From NCBI GenBank assembly GCA_963970005.1, contig CAXAMN010029027.1, positions 1,407,798-1,471,797 of the forward strand: DNA of 64,000 nt, written 5' to 3'. Below, in pieces: positions 1 through 11,395 of the stretch. Each line of letters opens with the position of its first letter. The stretch's first letter is position 1. The position numbers and the translations under genes were made by a program. This stretch comes from Durusdinium trenchii (Eukaryota > Sar > Dinophyceae > Suessiales > Symbiodiniaceae). The notes under the pieces are model-generated. The model saw only the letters and a program-made list of their open reading frames with translations, was not told the DNA's origin and did not search any database.

Positions 1-2550
1 GGCAGAAACAGCTAAGACCAACTTACAGGTATGACAAGATGCCGCTATGCTCACCAAATGCGAATTCACCGCGATTTCACCGCATCGCAGACCGCAACAG
101 TCGGCTGGCACCCCAAAAAGTCTGCGACCCCGCCGCTTCGACCGGTCCGGGCGTATCATGTGTTTCGGGGCGCGGTCTGCGCGGTTCGGGCGTGTCGTGC
201 GCGCTTCGGGCGACACGCGGAAGAAGGGTTGAAGCGGAACGTGAGGGCTTGGTCTTCAGCCGGGGCTTTTTGGCCCAGAGGAGAGACAGACCTTGGAGCA
301 TTCTTGTTGGTGTTGGATTTTGGTCATGTGTTGGAGCAAAGTATAAACATCCGTGAATGAAAGAGTGGTTTGGTCATGCTTGGTGAGGCATTATGAACAT
401 GTCGTCTCCCAGACTTTCGATGACCCTATCAAAATGGCCTTGCAGCCACTGGACCCACCGCGCGTGCGCACCTGCCGTGGGCGGCCCGGAGAGCCTGGAG
501 GGCGGTCGTGAGTCAGGGCGGCGCAGAGTGGAAGGGCGCCGAAAAGCACGAAACGTAGCTTCAGCTACTTAGAGTTCTCCTGCTGTTTAGCAAAAAACGT
601 GTTGTTGCAGTTTTTTTTGGTATTGGGAAGAAACCTCGCGTTCACCCCCCGTCGTTTTTCAAGTTAGCCAGACATGTTGACTACCTGGACAAGACCGTCT
701 AGACCATCTACATCATGATGAATGAAACAAAATAATCATATGATCACAACTGATCGGTTCACACGGCCTGGTCCCGGCTTTGGGTGGATTTGATTCATAG
801 ACAGTCAAGATTCATTACATGTGCAGATGTGCATGTCACTTTGTAAAATGAGGGGGTGCAGCCCTTGGTGGAGCCTATATTCCTGGTGAATGTCTTGAAT
901 GGTGGTGGGAAGCGGCAGGATGACAAGCCTTGCAGGCATTAATGAAATGACTTTTTGGGGCAACGTGCGTCCTGGTGAGTTAGTTTGTCATCAAGCTGTA
1001 GGGCGCGTTGCTGGCTTTGTATCAGCAGCAGCAGTAGTAGGAGAAGGAGTAGGAGTAGTAGCAGCTGTAGCAGTAGCAGTAGAAATGGCATGAAGCTTTC
1101 AATGTCATTCAGTGTGAATTTGAGTGGGGTCAGGACTCGCAGCTTTATAGAAAGTGGTTTGGGTAAGGTCACCTTTTAGGGTCAACACGTATAAAAATGT
1201 GGATTTTGATCATTGCTCAGCACGCTTGATTTTATACAGCTCTTTCATCGTGTTCAGGTGGTCAATGCACTCATTCCATGAAATTCTGATTTAAAAAAAG
1301 ATAGAAAAACCGGCGACGACCGGTATTAAAGCCTTCATTACCAATCAAGATTGCAAACATCCTTTTTTGGGGGCGGTTTTATCCACATCTAATTGTCTTA
1401 GAGGTGGTCGTAGTGAGAGTGGGTGCGACTGACCTACACGTCGAACTGACTAAGCCGCCCGAAGCGGTGACGAATGTTCCATCCGCTTTGTGTTGGCGCC
1501 GACTTCGTCGGCTGGAGCGTCGCCTAGGCGTTCTCAGATCGATCTGATCATTCCCAAGTTCCGGGTGTCCAAGTTCAGGCGAGACAGAAGATGGTCAACG
1601 ACGATTTTTCTACATGAAGGGCGTGTCCCAAATGGTGTCTCCCTCGCGTCACTCACTCGCGTCACTCGCATTGATGCGCCTCACCAGAACCGATCCACGG
1701 AACGATCTCTGCTCGGCATCCGCTCTGCGGAGCGTCCCATTTCCTCGCCAGGTCCGAGCACCTTGGCAAGGAGACTGAGAAGAGTGGAGCCGATCCAGGT
1801 GAGGTCGAAGGGTGTTGGAAGGATGTGCAACCAAGCGTTGGGTGAAAAGTTGAAGATCTCTTTTGAAGTTGTTCTCGATTTCGGGGAGAAGAAACTCCAC
1901 ACGGTGCGCGGAGGGATCGCCCGTCTTTCTTCGGAAAACCGCATGGTCACTTGCCGCATTGGTATGTTTGGACGCCGTTGCTTCTTTGGAAACCTCTATG
2001 TGATAACATGTTATTCACCGAAGCTCCAGCTCTTCGACTTGATAAGGTTGTCTTGTATAGTAGGAGATATGCTTTGTCAGCACTGCAGACCATGGGGAAG
2101 AGCTGCTCTGGATCTCCACCATGTTGGAGGAACGACCATGGAACGGTCGTGGATGTGGCAGACACAGCATCCTCACAAGGTACACTCAAACGAGCAATAA
2201 GCATAGCAAACGGGTGCCACCCCCCCCCTTCGACCCGTTGTGATCGACGGAAGAGAAGGTGAAGCATATGGCATCGTGAAACGAGCGAACTCAAGAGGGG
2301 AACCCCAACTCGTTTTTCTTTGATGTCCTGCTCTTATTGAAGCAATGGATCGTAATATATCATGATTCAGTGAACCGTTCTAACTATCTTTACCGAAAGG
2401 GACCATCGATTCTTCCTCATCACCAGCTAGGACTTGGGCAGTTCCCCTTCTATAGAGGACACTGGTACTGAATCTTCAGCCTCAATTGAACGAACTCAGA
2501 CACATATTAGTTAAATAACAGTGATTTGCTGAAAGGAGCTCGGACTGAAA
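1..2550. other. Non-coding stretch, no gene supported
   Basis: No reading frame here has convincing coding character. The longest open frame (1490-2200, plus) is arginine/serine-rich, has no recognisable domain and overlaps open frames on the other strand, so I treat it as chance. The stretch holds a triplet tract near 1021-1084 and AT-rich spacer. Confidence 0.5.
1021..1084. repeat. AGC/AGT/AGG trinucleotide tract
   Basis: An imperfect run of AGC, AGT, AGG and AGA triplets. It gives a serine-rich or leucine-rich chance frame depending on strand and phase; there is no sign of a gene around it. Confidence 0.85.
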
Positions 2551-2602
2551 TGTCCGAATGCCATCTTGAACACGTGTGTCCGAATGCCATCTTGAACACG
2601 TG
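2551..2602. repeat. 26-bp tandem duplication
   Basis: The 26-bp unit beginning TGTCCGAATGCC occurs twice in a row (2551-2576 and 2577-2602) with no difference that I can find, so it is a recent slippage or replication duplication. Confidence 0.9.
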
Positions 2603-3029
2603 TATCCTCAGCTTTGACTCAGCTAGGTGCTCGTCCGGTTCAGTTCTCCTCCTCTTGCCATGCCGAAGAAAGAAGTGAACGATGAAACGGTGGACGAAGT
2701 GAAAAGCACTCTTCAGATGAGCGAGCTGCTCCTTCCCCATGAGGAGTGCACCGCTCACAAGGCTGATGGTTCAGTGCCAGAAGGCGTGGGTGTTCATGAG
2801 GGGTCCGGATTCATGGCGAGGGCGAGGGCGCTCGCACGTTGTCTTCCCGCTCCTCGCCGCGGGTGTCTTTTCCCCTAAGAATCCAGTCCCTGAAACGGAC
2901 CCCTGCGAAGAGGTCGGGTCTGACCCGTGCCATCAAAGAATCCAAGGGTTCAAGTAAATGATGGGTTGATTCATTTCCCGGCAGTGATGGAAACTAGCAA
3001 ACTTTGAAGAGGTCGGCGAATTTTGACGT

Positions 3030-3256
3030 AGTTTGATGCGCCATCTGCAAGAGCAGACGCAGGCCTGGTCATTTCGCGTACATTCTTGGAAGTTCGCGAA
3101 GCTCCTCTGTCCGACTCGCCTTCTGCCAAGTCGGCTCCAGAGCCGACTTCCACCCCACTGGATCGAAAGCTGGAGAAGAGGATGGCGAAGGACCTTCACT
3201 TGTACACGCGCCGCGAGTTCATACAGTACTATGTTGGACGATGCTTGCCTTCCTAA
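3030..3256 (+). CDS. Candidate exon, unknown protein
   Basis: An open plus-strand frame without an early ATG has real protein character: a serine/proline/alanine-rich stretch followed by a charged helical segment (LDRKLEKRMAKDLHLYTRRE) and then FIQYYVGRCLPS before a TAA stop. It probably belongs with a charged open frame upstream (2648-2876, beginning MPKKEVNDETVDEVKS) and the cysteine-rich frame at 3455-3880; the true exon would end near 3240 at a splice donor. No family is recognised. It could also be a decayed fragment. Confidence 0.3.
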
Positions 3257-3454
3257 TTTGTGAATTTTGGACTTCCGACCTTTTTGGTTCAGGGATGTGT
3301 CTATGAGTGACACCGTCGGACGACGTCCTACAGGTGGCGTCACGATCGAGGCACATCCTGAAGTAGATGATAGGAAAAACTGCAACCCAGCAGCCCTAGT
3401 GCGACCTGTTTTTTTGAGCAAATATCCGACCAATGCTCGCACCACTCAGGATAT

Positions 3455-3880
3455 GTGCGGCGTGGCTGGCGGCCGACCGAAGCCTTGTGGCGGGCTGCGC
3501 AGGAATGGGACCAAGCCAAGAAGGTGTGCAGCTATTGCGGCACGTGGAAGAAGTTCAATGGAGAGTTGCACACCTTTCCCTCCCTTCTGGCAGCATTGCA
3601 GGGTTCCTGGCTCAGAGCCACCACTTTGTGGCCTGACCTTCGCCCTGCGAAGCTTCCCGCTTCTGAACGTTGGAAGAGACGGGCCTGGGAGTCTGTACCC
3701 GGCCAGTGCATCCACCATGGGCCCGGGTGCACTCATTGGGTCCATGGATGTTGCAGTCGGCATGGCTGCGCATTTGACCACGAGGTCGATTTTATTTGGA
3801 GCTGGGAACAGATCCAGTTGGGGCCCTTTTTCTATTGGGGGCCCGTAAGGGTCAACCTTTCAACACGCCAGGTTTTTTGA
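3455..3880 (+). CDS. Candidate exon, Cys/His-containing unknown protein
   Basis: The frame reads EALWRAAQEWDQAKK, then a CSYC pair, then a Cys/His-rich patch near residues 91-115 (CIHHGPGC, HGCCSRHGC). The spacing could bind zinc but fits no family I can name. The start given is an in-frame ATG; the true exon probably begins near 3465 after an acceptor, joined to 3030-3240. Overlapping open frames on both strands weaken the call. Confidence 0.25.
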   Translation: MRRGWRPTEALWRAAQEWDQAKKVCSYCGTWKKFNGELHTFPSLLAALQGSWLRATTLWPDLRPAKLPASERWKRRAWESVPGQCIHHGPGCTHWVHGCCSRHGCAFDHEVDFIWSWEQIQLGPFFYWGPVRVNLSTRQVF

Positions 3881-4538
3881 ACATTATTGGAGATCAGAAT
3901 CAGAACCAATGATCAATTGAAGTGCTGTTTCTTGGAACAGGACACCCAAAGGCAACCTGTCATCATCTTGCATGTTGCAACTTCTAATCAGTCTCCAGTC
4001 TCCAACAAAAACACGGAGAGAAACCTGAGAAATGAGTGGTTGTCGCCAGTGGCCGTGGCCGTGGCGGGCGGCACCATGAATTTGCAAGTTGAAGTTCCTT
4101 GCACTGCATGCGCCGAGGTGACAAGGGCCCACAAGCTGGTCACGTCACTGCAACGTTGTTTTGTTTGTGCTGCCGTTTGTTCGGCGGCGCTGTGGTAACT
4201 CGAGCTGGTGCGCCACATCGTTTGGAATGCAGTGGCTTCTCCAGGGTTGCGAACCATGTACCAGGTATCTCCAAGTTACTATTTTCCGCCAAAACTAACT
4301 GGATGTCGTTTGCTACCATCTTGAGCACCTTGATTTGCTAGAAAGTGTGTCAACTGCAGATGGATGCCTTGTTTGTTCCGGAGCTACCGCGTCCAGAACG
4401 AGTCAGGAGACTATTCGACTCGGTCGTCAAACGAGCTGCGGGACTGGAAAAAAGATCTGGCGCTCAAATACGAAACGTGCTATTGAAATATGAAATGAAC
4501 AAGCAAAGCTGTCGCTCCTGCCAAATGCAAAGCTGTCA

Positions 4539-4733
4539 ATGGAATTGCAAAGATGTCGCTCCTGCCAAATGCGTTGCGGAGTTTCGGAGTTTGAGTTTCG
4601 CTGTCAGGATTGTTCATTTTATGTCTTGGGCCTTTGTCACTTTGTCCCGACTCCCTTTTGTCACTGGCATGAAATCACGGTGCATGAAGGGCATCCGGAG
4701 GAAACTTATGGATGTTTGGGTTTTTTTTCGTAG
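4539..4733 (+). pseudogene. Cys-rich treble-clef-like fragment
   Basis: This short frame has the spacing CRSC..RCG...FRCQDC.....LCHF, like the first half of a ZZ/DC1-type treble-clef zinc finger. A direct repeat just upstream (GTCGCTCCTGCCAAATGC, twice) disturbs the N-terminal side. There is no continuation, so this is at best an exon or relic. The frame at 4345-4776 in another phase overlaps it. Confidence 0.2.
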
Positions 4734-5147
4734 CTTTTTGGAGTGCGTGGCGGTCATAGTTTCATTGGATGCTTAGTTCAACGATTCTTCAATTGATTTC
4801 AAGCTTGAATCAGGTTTTTCACCAGACCCAGAAAGTGTGTGGATCGAGACATTCAGGGGGTCCAAGGTCTCCTTAGACAACAGCACAACAGCTGCGTAGG
4901 CCAGGGAAACCTTGATGGACTGGGAGCTAACTGGCAAGGCCTGTGGGACCTGGGAGCTGCCGAGAGCCACCCCTCCCGAGAGCGAACGCCCGTGACGCGC
5001 GCGGCGACGCGACACTTTTCGACCGCATGTCCGGCAAATGTTGTTTGTATGCTTGGTCATAGGTAGTGCAAGTTGGACATCACCTTTGTAAGTCTCGATC
5101 GCTGGATGGGCTCAAAGACAGTGGAGATCCGACCTTTGTTTCGGGTC

Positions 5148-6230
5148 ATGCATAATGTACTAGCACTCCATGCACATTCGCTGAGCTTGGACAGCATTTC
5201 AATTTCATGCGGCCAACTCATCCGCCGAGGAGTAGAGCTTGCTCAACACCTGGGTTACAGGACTGGGGGCATTCACAAAGGATCTCTGGCCGCTCAAGGC
5301 ATGAGCATTGAAGCACGAGATCATGGTGGCGGCGTCCCAGGTTTGAAGGATGGCGGAGTGACTGCCTCCTTGCAGTCAATCGGAGCCAGTGGCTATGTGA
5401 AGCCGGAGGCAAAGGCGAATCTGGCGGCACACATGCGGCACTGCGGTCTCATCTCAGAGAGAGACTACTTGATCGCTCTTGGTGATCAGAGACCGCTGAT
5501 TGTTGTTGACGTTCCACGCTACTTCTCCTCACCAACGCCAAACTTGCCAATGCTGATGAGTGACTATCGTGCAGGAGGGTACAATGAGAGAAAGGCTGAA
5601 ACGATGCTCATGGAGTCTAGGCACTTTGATGAGCTCCGAAACTGTCCGTGCGAGTGTAGTTTTGGCCGGCACGAGGATTTGTCCGTTGTGCAGATCCAGC
5701 GCATTGAAAACAAACATGTTTTTGAGCGTTTCAAGGCACATGAAACTACAACTGCAGAACGGCTCCAGACTGATGGGATCAGCGCAAGGCCCCGTGTGCA
5801 CGAGTGGCTTGATCGGTTGGCAAACAAGAATCGCTTGTCAAGGGCGGCCAACACTGTTTACCTCCTCCATGGAACAAGGGCGGACAAAGTTGACAGCATT
5901 TGCCGTGATGGCTTGCAAACAAGGTTCTCTCTGGAGCGTCGAGGTTTGTATGGAAGAGGTCTGTACTTCACCACTTCAAGTTGCAAGGCCTTTCAGTATA
6001 CGGCGGGGGATGGATGCATCATCATTTGCCGTGTTGTCCTTGGCGAGATTGAGCTGTTGGACGATATTTGCATCAACCGTTTGTTTCCGACTGATGGCTT
6101 TGACTCTACACATGCCAAAAAGGGTCACACTTGCAAAGCTCCAGGGGAGCTGCAGGTCCATGATGAATACATTGTGTACCACCCAGCAGCTGTCTACCCT
6201 GAATTTGTTCTCCGAGTGGAGGCCGATTGA
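5148..6230 (+). CDS. PARP-type ADP-ribosyltransferase, copy 1
   Basis: ADP-ribosyltransferase of the PARP (ARTD) class, transferring ADP-ribose from NAD+ to a target. The start is set at 5148 by alignment with copy 2; the frame stays open to 5073. Numbered from 5148 (360 aa), the N-terminal 150 residues are unrecognised. A PARP-style lead-in motif (VVQIQRIENKHVFERF) precedes the catalytic fold: His of LLHGT near residue 241, Tyr of GRGLYFTTS near 273, and Glu of HDEYIVY near 340. This H-Y-E triad is the form found in PARPs able to make polymers, such as PARP1 and tankyrases. No WGR, BRCT, ankyrin or zinc domain is fused. The frame is intronless. The AG that precedes copy 2's start is CGGG here, so its transcript leader may differ. 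Confidence 0.85.
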   Translation: MHNVLALHAHSLSLDSISISCGQLIRRGVELAQHLGYRTGGIHKGSLAAQGMSIEARDHGGGVPGLKDGGVTASLQSIGASGYVKPEAKANLAAHMRHCGLISERDYLIALGDQRPLIVVDVPRYFSSPTPNLPMLMSDYRAGGYNERKAETMLMESRHFDELRNCPCECSFGRHEDLSVVQIQRIENKHVFERFKAHETTTAERLQTDGISARPRVHEWLDRLANKNRLSRAANTVYLLHGTRADKVDSICRDGLQTRFSLERRGLYGRGLYFTTSSCKAFQYTAGDGCIIICRVVLGEIELLDDICINRLFPTDGFDSTHAKKGHTCKAPGELQVHDEYIVYHPAAVYPEFVLRVEAD

Positions 6231-9200
6231 TTGTCACTTGGCGCCCGGCAGCATCGCTTTGTGAGCGCAAAATCAGCGGTTTAACCTATATAAAATGGGT
6301 GATGACGGGTCGTTGTGGAGTAATCCACCAGAGCGTTGTTTGGTCAGATGTGCCATGATGTGCCAACGTGCAGGGGCCTCACAACCCTGATGCGATCTAG
6401 CCGGAGTTGTATTTGGAGAAGTGAAAGAACACTAGATGTTGACGGGCCCTTCTAGGATTCTACTCGGTTCTGGTGAGACAAACTTTGGAAAAAGGATTGT
6501 AGATCACCAAGAGAAAACAGGATCAAAATAAATCAATACAATTCAGTTCGCTGGTACCCTAAGTCTGCCTGATCCCCTAAGTGGGCCTGGTCACCTGTTT
6601 AGCTGGTGTGGTGGTCTTCTTCAATGCTGTTTCAAGTGTATTCCATGGGCATAAATTGACGGTTGTGGTGTGAAACGCCCGTTGTGTGAAAATGTGCGCA
6701 CATGAACTTGTTTTCGCACTGCTTATTTTGTGTTGTTTCCTGTTTTTTGATGTTTCTTGAGTTCCAATCCATGTCAGCACTCACATTAGAAGCACAATAT
6801 GAAAGCGCACGCGCGCACATGCACGCACACATGAGAGAGCACATATGGGCCCCCAACATTTTTTGTTGGACTGATTCACAAAAATTGCGCCTAACAGGAA
6901 CGCGTTTTTGCACCAAATAATTCGCGTGACACCAAATGGTAATTTGTTTCGTTCACGAAACACCGTGCCTACCACGACGTGCACTGAAAAATATTTTGAA
7001 CGGTTCAGGGGACTTTCATGTTTTTGATGCTCGAGGTCCTACCCATGCCATGCACACCGAGTTTCAGCATGTGTTCCTTGTCAACCGAAAATGCCTAATG
7101 TTTCACAACGTTTCAACCACACATGTTTTTGCAGGTTTGTTCCGCAACCCAGATTCCTTTTTCACTGCCGCTGAAACAGTGCTTTTCCTTCCCTGAAGAT
7201 CCCTGAAACTGAAAAGAACACTTGAAGCGGTGAGGGAGCCTGGCCTAAGCCCTGTATCGATGACTTTGAGATATTCGAGGGTTTTGCATGGTGTGGCTTT
7301 TGGTTCAACCGGGTGTTAGAGAACAATTCGTTTTTACAGAACCGAATGAATCTACTTTTTCCCAGTTGACTACATGCAGGTTTGATTCATGTTTGTTCAA
7401 CGCACCTTCGAACAAGCGTCGGTATTTTGAGCAAGTTTTGTTCCTGTTGGTTCGAGCATGGAGACTTTTGATATGTATATAGGGTGGTGCATCCTGTGAC
7501 AGCGGTCGTGAGTGCCCCAACTAAAGGTCGTGGGTTCCATGAAGTCGTTCCCGCTCCCCCGTCCGCAGTCGGCGGTCCTGAACTTGGGAGGAACTCGGTG
7601 CTGTGCTGAAGTTCTATTTCCAGATCTTGGAGAAGTTGGAAACAGGAGCCCTTCTTGGAAATGTGGATGTGGCAAGGTTTGGATGTAGAGAACACGCTGC
7701 GGCATGCTGTGCTGCTAGGGACATCAACACCTGGTTCCAAGTTCCGCCCGCCCCTGTTGATGCTTCCCTAGGGCCTGGAACAGTCGTGAAGATGTCGCGG
7801 ACATTGTCGAAGCAACTCACCAACCCTCAGCCTAGGTTCTGTACATCCAAAACTGGCACAAGATATGGAGGGTTTAAACCTATTTCAGTGATTCGTTGAG
7901 GCGGATGAATGACCAGCTCATCAAGAACCACAGCGAGGCCGCGAGGCGCGGTTTCCGCTTCTGGACTCGCCCGAGACCCGAGACAGGTCGACAGGCAACT
8001 GGTTTGTCAAAGCCGTTGAGAAGCAGAGGACCAGCTTCCAACGTCTTCCAACTACCAGGACCTTCCAAAACATCCAAGAGGTGTCTATAAATGGCCTCTT
8101 ATAGGTGATTCGGGGTGTCCAAGAAGCAGCTGTTGGTCCTGGTAGAGGTCCAGCGGTGAACCGTTTTGAAGGAAACTATAGTCTTGGTGTGCAGCCTGAC
8201 TGACGCGGCCTGACTTGTTCCGGTTAAGAGACAAGGTAAAGCATCGTTGACCAGATGCTGCGGGGTCATGAATGCATTTGTATCGAGTTCTTATCATTTC
8301 TGATTTGCCCTCCTCGAAGACCGATGCTATTAGATGTCAACAGACGGATAGAATGACAACAGACTTGTGACATCCAACCGCCCAATGGAAGCCATCGCCT
8401 TTGCGAGGGCTAAACTGGCTAAACCGGCCTTGCGAAGGATAAACGCTAGATCCTGAGACTGACTTTTGCAAATCGGCGTTCCATGGTGGTTTAGATCCCA
8501 CATGCAAAATGTATTAACTTCAGCGGGCACCAGTACCATATTCTTCAGGAATTGACTTATGCATTGAATGTATTTGGCGTCGCTTGTTGACCGTCGGATG
8601 CATTGTATATGGTCTCTTGCCCCCACAGTTCTTTCGACCATACATCGAATGTCTACTGGACCGGTTTTGGTCGGCCGCGTGCTGTTCCGATTGTGGGACT
8701 TCAATTGGAATGAGCGGAGCACAGCATAGAGGCGCAAGCGCATAGCCGCAGAGCTCGAAGGGGTTAGATGGCCGAGAACTTGTGACTTGTGAATGGAGTT
8801 GTCGATTCCCATTGGCCGCAGGAGCACAGCATCCTGATGTTGACCCTCGGCTATGACAGGCACTCCAATCACAAGTTTTTCAGCATAGTAAATGGTTTGT
8901 TGCCCAGATAGCTCAGATGACAGGCCCAAACGGGGCTTCGCTGCAAATAGCACATACAAATGCCGAGAGGTTGCCTTATCAGCTGCTGTAATGATCAACC
9001 CTTCGTTTGCAAGCTGAATGTACAGTGTTTACTTCTTCTTCGGCAGAATGAAAGATTATGACGTGGAAGTGAAACCATCTCCGAGTGTGGAGCCCTGTCT
9101 TCGGCAATGTGTTTTTCTTGGACGTTTGGATCAGGTGCACAGAATAGCGCAGACGTGTGCGATTCTGTTCGGGGTACCCAGAACTGGCCGAGCTGGCGGG

Positions 9201-10318
9201 AGTTCCCATGTTTCCTCTTTGAAAAATAGACACGCCATAGCGGCCAGCTGTAATACTGTTACAATCAGGTGTGTTTATGTTTTTGTTTTTTTCTGCAGAA
9301 CACTCTGAGGCCCGCACGAGAACTCAAAGGTCAAAAAAGACGCAAACCGCGAGCGCGAGGATCATGGAGAGTTTGGTAGGGACACAGGGCACCTAGGAAT
9401 GTTTTCAAAGCCTAAGATGGAATGGGTGTCAGCATAGAGCTCCAAACTGGCATTAACAAGCCAAACACGGCACAGGAGAAGAAATGAGAAGAAGAGTTCT
9501 TTCGAACCACAAAAACCACTGAGTCTACCAAAATTGAAGTCGTTCAAGGTGTTGGCATGCTTGACAGGATGGACCGTGATTCCTGAAGCGGGAGCTGAAT
9601 TGGCAAACGGAAGCAATCAGGGGTGTTCAATCTCAGGGCCACCAGCTCAAGACCTTTCAGATAAGAGTATTGCAACAAAGGCTCCTTCCTTGCATAGCAA
9701 GAACATTGCGAGGGACAGCCTCAGGGACGGAAGGGATTGGCCCCTTCTGAATCCTTTTGATTATACAGTATTTAGTAGGTTTTAGCAGGGACTTGCAGGG
9801 ATGGTGTGTTGCACATGTGGTGCGTTGCAAGATTTGGAGAGCAGTTTGCTGCGGGGAATCCAGAGAGCTGAAGATCCGAGGGATCGACATGGTCACAATC
9901 GTGTCAGCGGTATTTGAGGCACAAGATGAGCTTCTTGGATCTTCTTGATGGCTGAAGTCAAATGCCACGACCCCAGAGTTGTTGGGAGGCGCTGTTGAGG
10001 AATTCGAAGTAGCTCGGCATGGGCCTTGGGAGCTTGGAAGGAAGATGGTCTTTTGAATGGACGATTCATTTGGACTAAGTCAGTACAGTTGTACATCCCC
10101 CATGGAGCAAAGGAAGGCGTAGAAATCACGCAGAAAAGCATAGGCGCACATTTCAGTCCACGCGGTTTGGGTGGACGTGTAAGGTCACCACAGTTTGGTG
10201 CCTCTTGTTCTTTTGAATTCTTTCCAGCCACCCCTTCACCTTAGTGTTTGCTCATGTGTTTGAAACTGAGAGCCAATAGGCTCAATCGCAGTGAACACCC
10301 AATCTTTGTCTTCCAGTC
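6231..10318. other. Spacer between the two PARP genes
   Basis: About 4.1 kb without a supportable gene. A 222-codon minus-strand frame (8330-8998) is open but has no recognisable domain or coding-like composition. I see no second copy of the PARP upstream region. Confidence 0.45.
10305..10318 (+). promoter_or_regulatory. Likely spliced-leader acceptor before PARP copy 2
   Basis: A pyrimidine-rich run ends in CCAG two bases before the ATG at 10319. Dinoflagellate mRNAs receive a trans-spliced leader at such AG sites. The equivalent site in copy 1 reads TTCGGGTC and lacks the AG. Confidence 0.45.
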
Positions 10319-11395
10319 ATGGATGCAGTGATTGCACTCCATGCAACGGCATTGAGCCTAGACCGAATATCATGCAGTCAGCTTATGAGCCGAGGAGTAG
10401 AGCTTGCTCAACACCTGGGCTACAAGACTGGGGGCATTGACAAAGGATCTCCGGCGGCTCAGGGCATGAGCATTGAAGCGCAGGCTTCAGGTGGCGGTGT
10501 CTTCGGCTTGAAGGATGGAGGAGTGACTGCTTCGTTGCAGTCAATCGGAGCCAGTGGCTATGTGAAGCCAGAGGCAAAGGCAAATCTGGCGGCGCACATG
10601 CGGCGATGTGGTCTGATCTCAGAGAGAGACTATTTGATCTCCGTTGGTGATCAGCAGCCACTCGTAGTTGTTGACATTCCGCCTTATTTTTCTTCACCAG
10701 AACCAGATTTGCCGATGCTTGTGAATGATTATCGCACAGGTGGGTACAATCAAAGAAAGGCTGAAATGATGCTTGCAGAGTCTAGGGGCGAGAATGAGCT
10801 TCTAGACGGCCCATGTGAATGTAGTTTTGGCCGTGATGAGGGTTTGTCTGTTGTCCAAATCCAGCGTATTGAAAACAAGCAAGCTTTTGAGCGCTTTAAA
10901 GCATATGAAACTGCAACTGCAGAGCGGCTCCAGACTAGTGGGATCAGCACAAGGCCCTGTGTTCATGAATGGCTTGATCGTTTGGCAGACAGGAATGGTT
11001 TGTCAAGGGCGGCTAACACCGTCTACCTGCTCCACGGCACGACGGCAGACAAAGTTGACAACATTTGTCGTGATGGCTTGCAAACAAGGTTCTCCCTAGA
11101 GAAACCAGGTTTGTATGGAGGAGGCTTGTATTTCACCACTTCAAGTTGCAAGGCCTTTCAGTATACGGCGGGGGATGGATGCATCATCATTTGCCGTGTT
11201 GTCCTTGGCGAGATTGAGCTGTTGGACGATGTTTGCATCAACCGTTTGTTTCCGACTGATGGCTTTGACTCTACACATGCCAAAAAGGGTCACACTTGCA
11301 AAGCTCCAGGGGAGCTGCAGGTCCATGATGAATACATTGTGTATCACCCTGCAGCGGTCTACCCCGAATTGGTTCTTCGGGTGAATGCCGCTTGA
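10319..11395 (+). CDS. PARP-type ADP-ribosyltransferase, copy 2
   Basis: Paralog of the gene at 5148-6230 in the same orientation, 358 aa, intronless. It carries the same lead-in motif (VVQIQRIENKQAFERF) and the same H-Y-E triad: His near residue 239 (LLHGT), Tyr near 271 (GGGLYFTTS), Glu near 338 (HDEYIVY). The start is well supported by an AG acceptor two bases upstream and by alignment with copy 1. Differences from copy 1 are scattered through the N-terminal and middle parts, while the region around 11132-11342 is almost identical at the DNA level to copy 1, including silent sites. This suggests tandem duplication with later gene conversion. No accessory domain indicates the target or location. 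Confidence 0.85.
   Translation: MDAVIALHATALSLDRISCSQLMSRGVELAQHLGYKTGGIDKGSPAAQGMSIEAQASGGGVFGLKDGGVTASLQSIGASGYVKPEAKANLAAHMRRCGLISERDYLISVGDQQPLVVVDIPPYFSSPEPDLPMLVNDYRTGGYNQRKAEMMLAESRGENELLDGPCECSFGRDEGLSVVQIQRIENKQAFERFKAYETATAERLQTSGISTRPCVHEWLDRLADRNGLSRAANTVYLLHGTTADKVDNICRDGLQTRFSLEKPGLYGGGLYFTTSSCKAFQYTAGDGCIIICRVVLGEIELLDDVCINRLFPTDGFDSTHAKKGHTCKAPGELQVHDEYIVYHPAAVYPELVLRVNAA

Noticed and set aside
1490-2200. 236-codon plus-strand ORF
   Set aside because: Arg/Ser-rich, overlapped by frames on the other strand, no domain or splice context.
5976-6182. Identical 68-codon minus-strand ORFs in both PARP genes (also 11141-11347)
   Set aside because: Shadow of the conserved PARP coding sequence; identity is due to the duplicated block.
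8330-8998. 222-codon minus-strand ORF
   Set aside because: No domain, no acceptor near its ATG, no coding-like runs; possible by chance in a 64-kb window.
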